A DNA stretch of 64,000 bases, from contig DURH01000059.1 in assembly GCA_012837385.1 (NCBI GenBank), positions 18,851 through 82,850 on the forward strand, given 5' to 3'. Source of the stretch: Bacillota bacterium. Its GTDB lineage: Bacteria > Bacillota > Limnochordia > Darwinibacteriales > Darwinibacteriaceae. Within the stretch, counting starts at the first letter, position 1. Every line of letters starts with the position of its first letter. Positions 35,161 through 44,905 of the stretch are shown here, in pieces. Below the pieces are notes generated by a model. It worked only from the letters and a program-made list of their open reading frames with translations. It made no database searches and had not been told where the DNA came from. Both the position numbers and the translations under genes were made by a program.

Positions 35161-36237
35161 TTGGCTGGAAATCGATCAAGGGGCGCTAGAAAACGACATG
35201 TTACCATCGAGGATCTAGCGCGTCATCTAAATATCTCCAAAGCCACTGTCTCCCTGGCACTGAACAACAGCTCCCTAGTCGCGGATGAAACCCGGCGGCG
35301 GGTGACTGCAGCCGCGGAGCAGTTTGGCTATCGACCCAACTACTTTGGGGCGCGCCTATCCAGGGGCAAGTCCGATATGATCGGCCTGTACATCTTGGGT
35401 GGCACAGAGGCGCAGTGCAACTGGATGCTGCCCTCCAGCTGGATGTTTTATCATCCCATCCTCAAGGCGGTGAGTGAGGAACTCTCCAAGCACGGTTACC
35501 GCTTTAACCTGGAAGTGGTGAGTGTAGAACAGGCGATCAAAGAGGGAGTTATCTCTTCGGTGATCCAGGAAGGCTCCTTGGATGGAATGCTCCTGGTGGT
35601 GCAGGATGATATAGACTACAGCTTCCTGGACATAGTAGAGGAGAGGCAGTTTCCCTTTGTGGCGCTCAATGCCAAGGTCTCCGAAACCATCAGTTCCGTA
35701 AAGATTGACAATGCCCTGGGCGCCAGTACGGCGGTCGGGCATCTGCTTGAGCGGGGCCACCGCACAATCGCGCTTTTAAGCGGGCCTGAAAAGGACAGCA
35801 ACGCCAGTGACAGGTTGAAGGGTTTTCGGGACGCGATCTTAGAGGCCGGGCTGGAATGGAACCCCAGCCTGGTTTACTATGGCGATTGGAAGCGGGAATC
35901 GGGCTGGCGGGGAGCGGAAGCGTTCTTGCAGCTGGAAGACCGGCCGACAGCCATTTTCTGTGCTAACGACCATATGGCTATCGGAGCCATGCAGATGCTG
36001 GAGCAGGCGGGATTGAAGGTGCCCCAGGACGTTTCGTTGATTGGCTTTGACGATACAGAACTGTGTCAGGTGGTGGTGCCCAGGTTAACTACAGTAAGAC
36101 AGCCGGTGGGCTTAATGGGTGAACTAGGGGCTAAAGCGGTGCTGCAGCAAATCGATGCAGAGTCCTTCGAGGTAACCCATATCAACCTGGAGCCCGAGCT
36201 GATCGTTCGGGAATCCACGGCATATGTCAATCGTTGA
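35161..36237 (+). CDS. LacI family regulator of the xylose operon
   Basis: This 358-residue repressor has the LacI helix-turn-helix ([20 protein letters not shown], residues about 16-36) with the hinge-type SRGKSDMIG region and a type-I periplasmic-fold effector domain (VDEAT-like [52 protein letters not shown]). TTG 35161 is chosen because GGAGG lies 7 bases upstream; TTG 35140 lies before it. It is encoded inside the operon between transport and catabolic genes, so it may control its own operon through the two operators upstream of 29636. It probably responds to xylose or xylulose. Confidence 0.92.
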   Translation: MAGNRSRGARKRHVTIEDLARHLNISKATVSLALNNSSLVADETRRRVTAAAEQFGYRPNYFGARLSRGKSDMIGLYILGGTEAQCNWMLPSSWMFYHPILKAVSEELSKHGYRFNLEVVSVEQAIKEGVISSVIQEGSLDGMLLVVQDDIDYSFLDIVEERQFPFVALNAKVSETISSVKIDNALGASTAVGHLLERGHRTIALLSGPEKDSNASDRLKGFRDAILEAGLEWNPSLVYYGDWKRESGWRGAEAFLQLEDRPTAIFCANDHMAIGAMQMLEQAGLKVPQDVSLIGFDDTELCQVVVPRLTTVRQPVGLMGELGAKAVLQQIDAESFEVTHINLEPELIVRESTAYVNR

Positions 36238-36269
36238 TCAATAGGTTTCTAAACGAAGGAGGAAGTAAT

Positions 36270-37589
36270 GTGAACAAGTACTTTCCAGAAGTAAGTAAAG
36301 TGCTCTATGAAGGTAAGGACACTAAGAATCCCTTAGCCTTCCGTTATTACGATCCCCAGCGTAAAGTAGGGGATAAGACCATGGAGGAACATCTTCGCTT
36401 TTCCATGGCTTACTGGCATACCCTCTGCGCTTCAGGCGTAGACATGTTTGGCTCCGGCACGGCAGTTCGGCCTTGGGATAAACTCACCAAGCCCATGGAC
36501 ATCGCCAAAGCCAGGGCAGAAGCAGCGTTTGAGTTTATGGTCAAGATGCAGATTCCTTTCTTCTGCTTCCACGACGTAGACATCGCTCCAGAGGGCGAGA
36601 ACCTCACCGAGACTTTCAAGAACCTCGATGAGATCGCAGCCCTGCTCAAAGACTTAATGAAACAGACCGGCATTAAGCTGCTCTGGGGTACCACTAATCT
36701 CTTTACCCATCCCCGCTTTTTGCACGGTGCCTCCACTTCGCCTAACGCTGATGTCTTTGCCTATTCCGCGGCACGGGTCAAGAAGACCATGGAAATCACC
36801 AAGGACCTGGGCGGCGAGAACTATGTGTTCTGGGGCGGCCGGGAAGGCTATGAAACCCTGCTGAACACAGATATGAAACTGGAAATGGATAACCTAGCCC
36901 GCTTCCTGCATATGGCAGTGGATTATGCTAAGGAAATCGGCTTTACCGGTCAGTTCCTCATCGAACCCAAGCCGAAAGAGCCAACCAAGCACCAGTATGA
37001 CTTCGACGTAGCTTCTGTGATCGGCTTCTTGAAGACCTATGGTTTGGATAAGGACTTCAAGGTCAATATCGAAGCTAACCATGCTACGCTGGCTGGACAC
37101 ACCTTCCAGCATGAGCTGCGCCTGGCCAGAATCAACGGCCTGCTGGGCAGCGTAGATGCCAACCAAGGTGACGAACTCTTGGGTTGGGATACGGACCAGT
37201 TCCCCACCAACCTCTATGTCACCACTCTCGCTATGTATGAGATTCTGCTCAATGGCGGCTTAGCACCTGGCGGCCTCAACTTTGACGCCAAGGTACGCAG
37301 GGGCTCCTATGAACCCATCGACCTCTTCTACGGCCATCTGGCAGGCATGGACGCCTTTGCCCACGGCTTGCTGGCAGCCTACAAGCTCCTGGAATCCAGG
37401 GAACTGGAAGACTTTGTGGCTGAGCGCTACAGCAGCTACACCAAGGGAATTGGTGAGAAGATCGTCAAGGGCGAAGTGGGCTTCAAAGAGCTGGCTGAAT
37501 ACGCCATGGATCATCAAGAGATTAAGCATACATCTGGACGCCAAGAGCTCCTGGAGACCATCGTCAACAAGTACATCTTCGAAGCTTAA
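36270..37589 (+). CDS. xylA: Xylose isomerase
   Basis: Xylose isomerase (class II length, 439 residues) converts D-xylose to D-xylulose. Catalytic and metal residues lie in [12 protein letters not shown] (His, Asp), [10 protein letters not shown] (Glu), [18 protein letters not shown] (Glu), [18 protein letters not shown] and [11 protein letters not shown] 36270 is preferred because AAGGAGG lies 7 bases upstream; the annotated frame could extend to 36234. It starts 32 bases after the regulator and precedes xylB by 49 bases. Confidence 0.98.
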   Translation: MNKYFPEVSKVLYEGKDTKNPLAFRYYDPQRKVGDKTMEEHLRFSMAYWHTLCASGVDMFGSGTAVRPWDKLTKPMDIAKARAEAAFEFMVKMQIPFFCFHDVDIAPEGENLTETFKNLDEIAALLKDLMKQTGIKLLWGTTNLFTHPRFLHGASTSPNADVFAYSAARVKKTMEITKDLGGENYVFWGGREGYETLLNTDMKLEMDNLARFLHMAVDYAKEIGFTGQFLIEPKPKEPTKHQYDFDVASVIGFLKTYGLDKDFKVNIEANHATLAGHTFQHELRLARINGLLGSVDANQGDELLGWDTDQFPTNLYVTTLAMYEILLNGGLAPGGLNFDAKVRRGSYEPIDLFYGHLAGMDAFAHGLLAAYKLLESRELEDFVAERYSSYTKGIGEKIVKGEVGFKELAEYAMDHQEIKHTSGRQELLETIVNKYIFEA

Positions 37590-37638
37590 GCTGGCATTCG
37601 GTACTTAAAACGGCAGGAGTGAAAGGCGGGTAGATGTG

Positions 37639-39138
37639 ATGAGTTATCTTATAGGCTTAGACGTTGGCACATCGGCTGTAAAGGCGCTTTTGCTCACCAG
37701 CGAAGGCAGCGTGGTGGGAAGCCATACCGCCGAGTATCCTTTCCGCTCGCCGCAGCCTGGCTGGACCGAGCAGGATCCAGAGGATATGTGGAAAGCGTCT
37801 GCAGAGGCCGTCCGCGGAGTGCTATCCAAGTTCTCCGTTAATCCTGAGGCAGTAGCTGGTGTGGGACTATCGGGCCAGATGCACAGCTCTGTGTTCCTGG
37901 ATGAGCGCAGTGAAGTGATCAGGCCTGCAATCCTTTGGAATGACACGAGGACCACGCCCCAATGCCGCTTGATCGACAAGACAGTGGATCCCGATGTGCT
38001 GCGGGAAGAGGCTTGCAACCCTGCTCTTGAGGGGTTTACCCTTCCCAAAGTGCTGTGGCTGAAGGAAAATGAACCTGAGAATTTCGCCAAGCTGCGCTGC
38101 TTGGTGCTGCCCAAGGATTATGTGCGCTTCCGCTTAACGGGCAATCTGGCCATGGAAGTGTCCGATGCCGCGGGCATGCTCATGATGAACCTGCGCAAAC
38201 AGGCGTGGTCCAAACCCATTTTGGACGCCTTTGATCTCCCCGCAGACATTCTGCCGCCCATTATCGGGTCGTCGGAAGTGGCGGGAACCATCACTGCGGA
38301 AGCCGCTGAAGCCACCGGCTTGAAGCCAGGCACCCCAGTTGTGGGCGGCGGAGCAGATAACGCCTGTGGAGCTGTGGGCTCCGGCGTAGTGGTTGCCGGC
38401 AGGGGCATGGTGAGCCTGGGCACCAGCGGAGTGATCCTCGCTCACTTGGCAGAACCCAGACTGATCACCGAGGGCACCGTGCATATGTTCAACAGCTGCG
38501 TGCCAGGGGAATTCTACATGATGGGGGTAACCCTGTCTGCAGGCCTTTCCCTGAGCTGGCTGCGGAGCCGCATCGGCATGGAAGAAGTTCCCTATGATGT
38601 GATGACCAAAGCCGCCGAAACTGTACCTCCCGGCAGCCGCGGCCTGGTGTTCCTCCCCTATCTAACTGGGGAGCGCACACCTCATGGTGACGGCAATGCC
38701 AGGGGCAGCTTTGTGGGGCTCAGCGCTATCCATGATCAGGGTGATCTGGTCCGTGCGGTATTGGAAGGAGTGGCCTATGCCTTCTGCGATTCCGTACGAC
38801 TGCTGCGGTCCGCAGGCTGGAACGGCACATCCTTACGGGCACTGGGCGGTGGCGCCAAGTCTCCGCTGTGGAAGAAGATCATTGCCAGCGCCACTGGTTT
38901 GATGCTGGAAGAGATCAACATTGATGAAGGCCCAGGCTTGGGTGCAGCTATCCTGGCCGGGGTAGGAACAGGCATCTACGCCGATGTGCGGGAAGCCTCT
39001 GACTCCATCATTAAGGTGAAGGGTGCAGTGGAACCTGACCCAGAGTGGAACAAGGTTTACAGCGAAATGTACCAGGTGTACAGAACTCTGTACCCGGCCT
39101 TGAAACCTTCCTTTGATCGCTTAGTAAGTATGGCGTAG
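37639..39138 (+). CDS. xylB: Xylulokinase
   Basis: FGGY-family kinase that phosphorylates D-xylulose. It begins MSYLIGLDVGTSAVKALLL, the phosphate-binding glycine-rich strand, with Asp near residue 236 in VGGGADNACGAVG for catalysis and the C-terminal LRALGGGAKSPLWKKIIA adenosine-binding segment. Length of about 499 residues is normal. ATG 37639 or GTG 37636 serve as start. Together with xylA it completes conversion of xylose to xylulose-5-phosphate. Confidence 0.97.
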   Translation: MSYLIGLDVGTSAVKALLLTSEGSVVGSHTAEYPFRSPQPGWTEQDPEDMWKASAEAVRGVLSKFSVNPEAVAGVGLSGQMHSSVFLDERSEVIRPAILWNDTRTTPQCRLIDKTVDPDVLREEACNPALEGFTLPKVLWLKENEPENFAKLRCLVLPKDYVRFRLTGNLAMEVSDAAGMLMMNLRKQAWSKPILDAFDLPADILPPIIGSSEVAGTITAEAAEATGLKPGTPVVGGGADNACGAVGSGVVVAGRGMVSLGTSGVILAHLAEPRLITEGTVHMFNSCVPGEFYMMGVTLSAGLSLSWLRSRIGMEEVPYDVMTKAAETVPPGSRGLVFLPYLTGERTPHGDGNARGSFVGLSAIHDQGDLVRAVLEGVAYAFCDSVRLLRSAGWNGTSLRALGGGAKSPLWKKIIASATGLMLEEINIDEGPGLGAAILAGVGTGIYADVREASDSIIKVKGAVEPDPEWNKVYSEMYQVYRTLYPALKPSFDRLVSMA

Positions 39139-39142
39139 CGGA

Positions 39143-39190
39143 GCAGGAGGCAAGAGGCAAGAGGCAAGAGGCAAGAAGCAGGAAGTAAGG
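39143..39190. repeat. GGCAAGA tandem heptamers
   Basis: Three to four tandem GGCAAGA units run into AAGCAGGAAGT just after the xylB stop. This is the reverse complement of the tract at 16443-16518. It is not coding. Confidence 0.75.
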
Positions 39191-39192
39191 AG

Positions 39193-39215
39193 GGGCTGGG
39201 GGAACCCAGCCCTTT
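39193..39215 (+). terminator. Terminator after xylB
   Basis: GGGCTGGG and CCCAGCCC with a GGAA loop, then TTTC. It closes the xylose operon. A short hairpin GTACTGC/GCAGTAC follows at 39231-39252 just before the next ribosome site. Confidence 0.75.
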
Positions 39216-39270
39216 CAGATCCTGATTGCCGTACTGCGTCTGCTGGCAGTACGCAGAGGAGGTATGTGTT

Positions 39271-39681
39271 GTGACCGTAGAGATTGTAGGCGGAGTCCAG
39301 GTTTCGTTTCCTCAGGACTGTGGGAATGCACCGCGGAAGATGGTACTGGTGGGGCTTTACAAAGCATTTGCCGCCCGTGATTTTGAGCATCTTCAGGCTA
39401 ACACAGCTGAAGATGTGCGCTGGGACATAGTGGGCAAGCAGGTTCTAGAAAACCAGGCAGCTTCCCTGGAACTCCTGGAGCAGTATAGAGCAGCGGAGGG
39501 AGGCCTCAAGGAAATCGTCATATTGAATGCGATTACCCACGGCAACACCTGCGCGGTCCACGGAGAAATCCTGTGCAGCAGTGGGGCCCGCTTTGGCTTT
39601 TGCGATGTGTTCGTTTTCCGCGGCTTCACAAAAACGGCCAAAGTTAAGGAAGTCACTTCTTATGTGATCAGAACCAATTAG
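39271..39681 (+). CDS. SnoaL/NTF2-like protein
   Basis: This 136-residue protein has the NTF2/SnoaL cone-shaped alpha-beta fold: VGLYKAFAARDFEHLQANTAEDVRWDIVG and later FGFCDVFVF with a beta-sheet end. Such proteins serve as isomerases, dehydratases or ligand-binding domains. GTG 39271 lies 8 bases after AGGAGGT. No partner gene is on this strand, and it converges with the hydrolase that follows. Confidence 0.75.
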   Translation: MTVEIVGGVQVSFPQDCGNAPRKMVLVGLYKAFAARDFEHLQANTAEDVRWDIVGKQVLENQAASLELLEQYRAAEGGLKEIVILNAITHGNTCAVHGEILCSSGARFGFCDVFVFRGFTKTAKVKEVTSYVIRTN

Positions 39682-39683
39682 GC

Positions 39684-40772
39684 TCAGTCTTCAATGCAGC
39701 TCAAGAAGAAGTTGTTGATCTGCTCCATAAGCTCTTGGTTAACCTGGTGCACTAAAGCCTTATCGATTTGGGCGAAGAACTCCCGCTTGATTTCATAGGG
39801 AATCCCATCATCATACTGCTGGGCGAGGGCTCGCAGTTCCGCATTCAGCCCGTTCACGTAAGCATTAGACTCCCTGGAGTGGAGGATGTTGTTATGGTTG
39901 TTGCGGTTCTCTTCATCCAAGGCTAGGAACTGAACCTTAGGGTTAGTGATCTTGTCCCGGCGGCTGATAATGGAGCTGCCCTGGTACTCAACTGTGGTAT
40001 CTCCTGTGCCATGGATGATCAAGGCGGGAACTGCCGTCTTGTTCAAAGCATCGACAGCTGTTAGAGCAGCCGTTCTGCCGTACAGCACCCGTTCGTACAG
40101 CCAGAGGAAGGGGCGCTGAGAGTACATTATGGGCCCCAGCATTTTGCTGCCCTGCTCTAGGATCATCTCTATGGATGAGTTGGGGGCAGCGATGGAAACG
40201 ATGCCCGCCACCGGGTGATCATAATGCAGGATGTTGGCGGCGGCATAGCCTCCCCAGCTGTGGCCGAAGATAAGCACCGGCAAATCGTTGATATCAGGGC
40301 GGGTGGAAGTATACTGCAGGGCAGCATCCAGATCCACCAAGGACTGAGGGAATCCCCTGGAGCTTTTCCCTTCGCTGTCATAGGAGCCAGTGGCATCATA
40401 GGCAAAGACGCTCCAGCCTTGGTCTAGGAAGTACATGATCTGAGGCAGGTAGCTGTCGGCACCTCCGCCCATCCCATGCGCGACCACCACCAGTCCGGGG
40501 CTGAGGGGGTTGTGATATAGATAGCCTTGGAGGCGGTTGTTCCCTGAGTAGAAGGTCACCAGCTCCTGGGGATACAGACCTGCAACATCGCTGTACCTCA
40601 GTTCAGTACTGATGGCGGGGTCGGGCCGCTCGAAGCGCCCAAACTGCTCATCATAGATGATCTTCATTCCGACCATGGACAGAACTGCAAACAGCACTAA
40701 AAGCGTCAGTACCGTATAGGACAGGATCTTGGCGATCCTTTTCCCTCTTGATGTTCTCCTCTTCATCTTCAC
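39684..40772 (-). CDS. Membrane-anchored alpha/beta hydrolase
   Basis: This protein has one N-terminal membrane segment (about residues 14-36, KILSYTVLTLLVLFAVLSM) and an alpha/beta-hydrolase domain. The oxyanion strand is VVVAHGMGGGADSYL, the nucleophile elbow is FGHSWGGYAA with Ser, and the acidic residue lies in LIIHGTGDTTVEYQG; the histidine appears as NNHNNIL. It is probably an extracytoplasmic or membrane esterase or peptidase. The start is ambiguous: GTG 40772 is favoured by GGGAG nine bases upstream; TTG 40793 and ATG 40766 are alternatives. Confidence 0.82.
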   Translation of the reverse strand: MKMKRRTSRGKRIAKILSYTVLTLLVLFAVLSMVGMKIIYDEQFGRFERPDPAISTELRYSDVAGLYPQELVTFYSGNNRLQGYLYHNPLSPGLVVVAHGMGGGADSYLPQIMYFLDQGWSVFAYDATGSYDSEGKSSRGFPQSLVDLDAALQYTSTRPDINDLPVLIFGHSWGGYAAANILHYDHPVAGIVSIAAPNSSIEMILEQGSKMLGPIMYSQRPFLWLYERVLYGRTAALTAVDALNKTAVPALIIHGTGDTTVEYQGSSIISRRDKITNPKVQFLALDEENRNNHNNILHSRESNAYVNGLNAELRALAQQYDDGIPYEIKREFFAQIDKALVHQVNQELMEQINNFFLSCIED

Positions 40773-40946
40773 CAGCTTCAGCTCCCGTTTCAAGTTAGTG
40801 ATTTATTTCTCCATCCCAGTACATTCACTGTGTTCCATGACTGCTCCTGCGATATTTTGGGAAAATTTCTGTCAATTGATGGTTGGAACAACGGTCCTTT
40901 TGGAGGCACTCAGCTCAGTTTAGGTCCATAGCGACACCATAGCAAA

Positions 40947-40973
40947 GGGCTGCAGGCAGAACACCTGCAGCCC
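40947..40973 (-). terminator. Terminator of the minus-strand isomerase/oxidoreductase pair
   Basis: GGGCTGCAGG and CCTGCAGCCC enclose a 7-base loop, then TTTGC on the minus strand, 24 bases past the isomerase stop. Confidence 0.7.
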
Positions 40974-40996
40974 CATTTCTTGATTTGGCTTGTGGC

Positions 40997-41986
40997 CTAT
41001 TTCTTCAGAGCATCATCAAAGGCTATAGCCGATGGTTCGAAGTCCACGCTGCGCACAAAGGCCAGGGCCTCCCGTGCGCCGAACTCCCGATCCATTCCGC
41101 TGTCTTCCCATTCCACCGAAAGGGGCCCGCTATAGCCAATGGCGTTCAGCTCACGGATGATGTCTTCGAAGTTTACATCGCCGTGGCCCAGGGAGCGGAA
41201 ATTCCAGCCCCGCCTGGTGTCGCCGAAGGTAATGTGCGAGCCGAGTATGCCAGCCCTGCCGTCCAGGGTGACTGCTGCATCCTTCATATGCACATGGTAG
41301 ATGCGGTCGGCAAACTCACGGATAAACAGATGGGGCTCCATACCCTGCCAGATCAGGTGGCTGGGGTCGAAGTTGATGCCCAGGGTTTTGCGGAGGTTGA
41401 AGTGCTTGAGCAGCTTCTCCGTTGTGTAGAAGTCAAAGGCAATCTCCGTGGGGTGGACTTCCAGGGCAAAGAGCACATCGTTCTTGTCGAACTCGTCGAA
41501 AATGGGTGTCCACAGCTCCACAATGCGGTTAAAGCCTTCTTCAATCATTGCTTCAGTTGTGGGCGGGAAGGAGTACCAGTAGGCCCAAATAGGTGAGCCA
41601 GTGAAGCCAGTCACCACTTTGCAGCCCATATTCTTAGCTGCTTTGGCCACATACTTCATCTCTTGAATGGCCCACTCCCGGATCTTATCTGGCTGCCCTT
41701 TCACATGGTCAGGGGCAAAGGTGTCCAGCCTGGGATCCCAATTGTCGCCCACGCACTGTCCAGGCAGATGCGCGCCTAAGGCCCAGCATTTTAGGCCGTA
41801 TTTCTCCAGGGTTTTCAGGCGGTCTTCCACATAAGCTGGATCTTCAGCCGCCCGTTTCGGATCCAAATGGTCTCCCCAGCAGGCGATTTCCAGCCCGTCA
41901 TAGCCAATCTCGCTCATCATCTGGCAGACCTGCTCGAAGGTGAGGTCAGCCCATTGGCCTGTAAAGATAGTAACTGGTCTAGTCAT
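40997..41986 (-). CDS. Sugar isomerase/epimerase-like TIM barrel
   Basis: This 329-residue TIM barrel of the AP-endonuclease-2 family has GLEIACWGDHLDP, FALEVHPTEIAFDFY, GINFDPSHLIWQG and YHVHMKDAAV, all carrying the Glu, His and Asp metal ligands. The length and the ACWGDH signature resemble sugar isomerases of the YcjR/LgdB1 or inosose-dehydratase type. ATG 41986 follows AAAGGAG by eight bases; an ATG at 41995 is inside that spacing. It is directly downstream of the oxidoreductase gene at 42001, so the two probably act in the same sugar pathway. Confidence 0.88.
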   Translation of the reverse strand: MTRPVTIFTGQWADLTFEQVCQMMSEIGYDGLEIACWGDHLDPKRAAEDPAYVEDRLKTLEKYGLKCWALGAHLPGQCVGDNWDPRLDTFAPDHVKGQPDKIREWAIQEMKYVAKAAKNMGCKVVTGFTGSPIWAYWYSFPPTTEAMIEEGFNRIVELWTPIFDEFDKNDVLFALEVHPTEIAFDFYTTEKLLKHFNLRKTLGINFDPSHLIWQGMEPHLFIREFADRIYHVHMKDAAVTLDGRAGILGSHITFGDTRRGWNFRSLGHGDVNFEDIIRELNAIGYSGPLSVEWEDSGMDREFGAREALAFVRSVDFEPSAIAFDDALKK

Positions 41987-42000
41987 TCCGCTCATCTCCT

Positions 42001-43179
42001 TTAGTCAAATTTAACCCAGACGGATCCCTTCTTGGAGCTCTCCACACATCTGTGGATGAATTTCACTCCTTGCAGTCCCGCCTTGACATCGGGGAAGTCC
42101 AAATCTTCTTCTGTCAGTTCCAGCCCCTGCTGCAGTTTGAGGATGGCACTTGTGAACTTGAGATAAGTATTGGCAAAACTCTCATAGAGGCCTTCGGGAT
42201 GGCCAGAAGGAATCCGAGACATCTGAGCAGCTTCGGGGTAGAAATATCCGTTGCCCCTGGAGAGCAGCTGCGGTGGTTCCCCTGCCTTAACTACCTTGAG
42301 ATAGTTGGATGCCTCTTGATACCACTCAATTGTACCCTTGGTTCCAAAGATGCGGACTGCCAAAGCATTATCGTACCCAATGGCTACTTGGGAGCACCAG
42401 TAGTTGCCAACCGCGCCATTCTTGTACTTCAGTAGGATATGGGCATTGGTGTCCAGGGGCCGTCCTTCTCCGCCGAAGTTGTCCAAACGGGCGCAGATCT
42501 CGTCGATCTCCAGGCCCGTAATATAAGAGATAGTGTTTTCGATATGGCTGCCGATATCACCCACACAGTTGGAGATACCAGCCTGCTTGGGATCGGTACG
42601 CCAGGCTGCCTGCTTGTTTCCTTCCTTCTCCAGTTCCGTGGCCAGCCAGCCTTGGGGATACTCGGCCATGATCACTTGAATCTCACCAATATCGCCATTC
42701 TTCACCATCATCTGTGCCTGCTTTACAGTTGGACATTGGGAATAGGCGTAGGTTACGCAGAAAAGCAGCCCCTTCTCTTCAGCGATCCGAACCAGTTCTT
42801 CAGCTTCTTCCACTTCAAAGGTGAGTGGCTTGTCGCAAGCGACGTGGATTCCTTGAAGGAGGAAGGCTTTGGCTGCAGCGTAGTGGGCGTAGTTGGGAGT
42901 GGCGATAATCACGAAATCAATGCCGTCTTCCCTGGCGCCCTCTTTCTCCGCCATTTCGTCAAAATCACGATACAGGCGTTCAGGGTCCAGACCCAGTTTT
43001 TCACCTGTGGCCAGCGTACGCTCGTACTTAGACGAAAAACACCCCGCGACTAGCTCTGCTTGGCCGTCGAAGAGCGCCGCCTTCCGGTGCACATCGGCGA
43101 TAAATGAGCCCGACGCACCGCCAACCATTCCGAAACGGAGCACACCACTTCTCGCTTTACCTTCTTTTCCTTCGATCAT
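42001..43179 (-). CDS. Gfo/Idh/MocA family oxidoreductase (copy A)
   Basis: This 392-residue NAD(P)-dependent dehydrogenase has the Rossmann start LRFGMVGGASGSFIADVHRK, the cofactor-binding lysine in CDKPLTFEVEEAEEL and the conserved GDIGSHIENTISYITG segment with the catalytic His. It is a paralogue of the gene at 46979 over its full length, with the same C-terminus (FIHRCVESSKKGSVWVKF). ATG 43179 follows GGAGG. It is divergent from the sugar ABC operon. It likely oxidises or reduces the imported sugar or polyol. Confidence 0.92.
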   Translation of the reverse strand: MIEGKEGKARSGVLRFGMVGGASGSFIADVHRKAALFDGQAELVAGCFSSKYERTLATGEKLGLDPERLYRDFDEMAEKEGAREDGIDFVIIATPNYAHYAAAKAFLLQGIHVACDKPLTFEVEEAEELVRIAEEKGLLFCVTYAYSQCPTVKQAQMMVKNGDIGEIQVIMAEYPQGWLATELEKEGNKQAAWRTDPKQAGISNCVGDIGSHIENTISYITGLEIDEICARLDNFGGEGRPLDTNAHILLKYKNGAVGNYWCSQVAIGYDNALAVRIFGTKGTIEWYQEASNYLKVVKAGEPPQLLSRGNGYFYPEAAQMSRIPSGHPEGLYESFANTYLKFTSAILKLQQGLELTEEDLDFPDVKAGLQGVKFIHRCVESSKKGSVWVKFD

Positions 43180-43375
43180 AACTGCACCTCCGTACCGATA
43201 ATATGTCGTATCATTATTAGTCAAATCGTACAGAAAACCCTTCTAAGTGATGATTTATTGTTGAACAAACCAGCGCAAATGGGTAAAAAGTAAACGAAAG
43301 GAGGAAAAAGCGGTTTTTACTCGAACAATGAATGTAAAATGTTGATATAAATGATATTTAGGATGGGATGCCGCA

Positions 43376-44905
43376 ATGACAGAGCTTGCACTGCAGACCA
43401 AGAAGATCTGCAAATCGTACGGTACGGTACCCGTGCTTTTCGATGTGGACTTTGATCTGAGGAAGGGCGAAATCCATGCCTTGATCGGGGAAAATGGCGC
43501 AGGCAAGTCCACTCTCGTCAAGATCCTGGCTGGCTATCATCAGCAGACCTCTGGCCAGTTGTTGAGAAAGGGCCAACCTGTCACCTATCAGAGCATTGGG
43601 GCCGCGGAAGCGGACGGGATTGTCATGATCCACCAGGAGTTCAACTTGGCCAATGATCTGACAGTGGAGGAGAACATCTTCCTCGGTAAAGAAGTGCTCA
43701 AAGGCCGGCTGCTGGATAAGGCAGCGATGCGGGAGCGCAGCGCCGACATTTTGCAGAAGCTGGGCACCAAGATCAATCCCCGCACGAGAGTGAAGGATCT
43801 CAGTGTATCAGATAAACAGATGGTGGAGATCGCCAAGGCCCTGGCTTTCAACTCAGAAGTGCTGATTATGGACGAACCCACCGCGGTGCTCACCTCTGGC
43901 GAGGTAGAGGTGCTGTTTAGGATTATCAGAGGCCTGCGGGATCACGGCGTTTCCATTGTGTACATCTCCCACAAGCTGGACGAAATCAAGGAGATCGCAG
44001 ACCGGGTAACGGTGCTCCGTGATGGCTATTGGATTGCCACGGAGAACGTGAGCGATGTATCCGAAGACGATATGGCCCGCCTGATGGTGGGACGTGAACT
44101 GAGCGCGCTCTTCCCGCCCAAAGACGGACCGCCCAAGGCGAGAGCGCCAGTCTTAGAAGTGAGAAATGTTTCCTGCCCGAAATATGTGAGCGGTGCCAGC
44201 TTTACCCTCCATGAAGGAGAGGTGCTGGGCTTTGCCGGCTTGATTGGCGCTGGCCGCACCGAGTTGATGGAATGCGTTGTGGGTTTGAGGCGCCGCACCG
44301 CGGGAAGTGTAGTGTACCGCGGCAAGCCCCTCTCGGCACGTTCCTATGCTGAAACTATCCAAAACAATATTGTGTACCTCAGTGAAGACCGCAAAGGGAA
44401 AGGGCTCTTTACCTCCATGCGCCTGGCCCCGAATGTCACCATTTTATCCCTGAAAGATCACCTCACCAAGTTAGGCCTCCTCGACTCCAAACGGGAAGAT
44501 GCAACTTTAGATCAGACAATCGAAGAGTTCGAAGTGCGTGCGCCATCATCCCGGGCACTGCTGAGCCAGTTAAGCGGAGGCAACCAGCAGAAAATTGCCT
44601 TAGGGAAGATGATGCAGGTGGAACCGGACATCGTCATCCTTGATGAGCCGACGCGGGGAATTGACGTAGGCACCAAGCAGCAGGTCTACTACTTCGTTCG
44701 CCAGCTGGTAGAACAGGGGAAATCCTGCATCCTCATTTCCTCGGAACTAGGGGAAATCATCGGCCTCAGTGATCGAGTGATTGTGATGCGCAGCGGGGTA
44801 ATCATGGGTGAGCTGACTGGTGATGACATTAATGAAGAGGAAATCATGTTATATGCTACCGGATTAAAAGGAGGAGTCGTGGATGAACCAGCTTACCACA
44901 ACTAG
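43376..44905 (+). CDS. Ribose-type sugar ABC transporter ATPase
   Basis: This double-NBD sugar ATPase (509 residues, RbsA/MglA type) has first Walker A GENGAGKS, Walker B VLIMDEPTAVL, degenerate second Walker A GLIGAGRTEL, signature LSGGNQQK and second Walker B IVILDEPTRGIDVG. ATG 43376 has a modest ribosome site (GGATGGG). It overlaps the permease gene by 23 bases. No regulator is adjacent. Confidence 0.94.
   Translation: MTELALQTKKICKSYGTVPVLFDVDFDLRKGEIHALIGENGAGKSTLVKILAGYHQQTSGQLLRKGQPVTYQSIGAAEADGIVMIHQEFNLANDLTVEENIFLGKEVLKGRLLDKAAMRERSADILQKLGTKINPRTRVKDLSVSDKQMVEIAKALAFNSEVLIMDEPTAVLTSGEVEVLFRIIRGLRDHGVSIVYISHKLDEIKEIADRVTVLRDGYWIATENVSDVSEDDMARLMVGRELSALFPPKDGPPKARAPVLEVRNVSCPKYVSGASFTLHEGEVLGFAGLIGAGRTELMECVVGLRRRTAGSVVYRGKPLSARSYAETIQNNIVYLSEDRKGKGLFTSMRLAPNVTILSLKDHLTKLGLLDSKREDATLDQTIEEFEVRAPSSRALLSQLSGGNQQKIALGKMMQVEPDIVILDEPTRGIDVGTKQQVYYFVRQLVEQGKSCILISSELGEIIGLSDRVIVMRSGVIMGELTGDDINEEEIMLYATGLKGGVVDEPAYHN

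Noticed and set aside
40794-40946. Small gene between the hydrolase and the isomerase
   Set aside because: No frame with a ribosome site and family match was found; only the terminator hairpin just downstream is recognisable.
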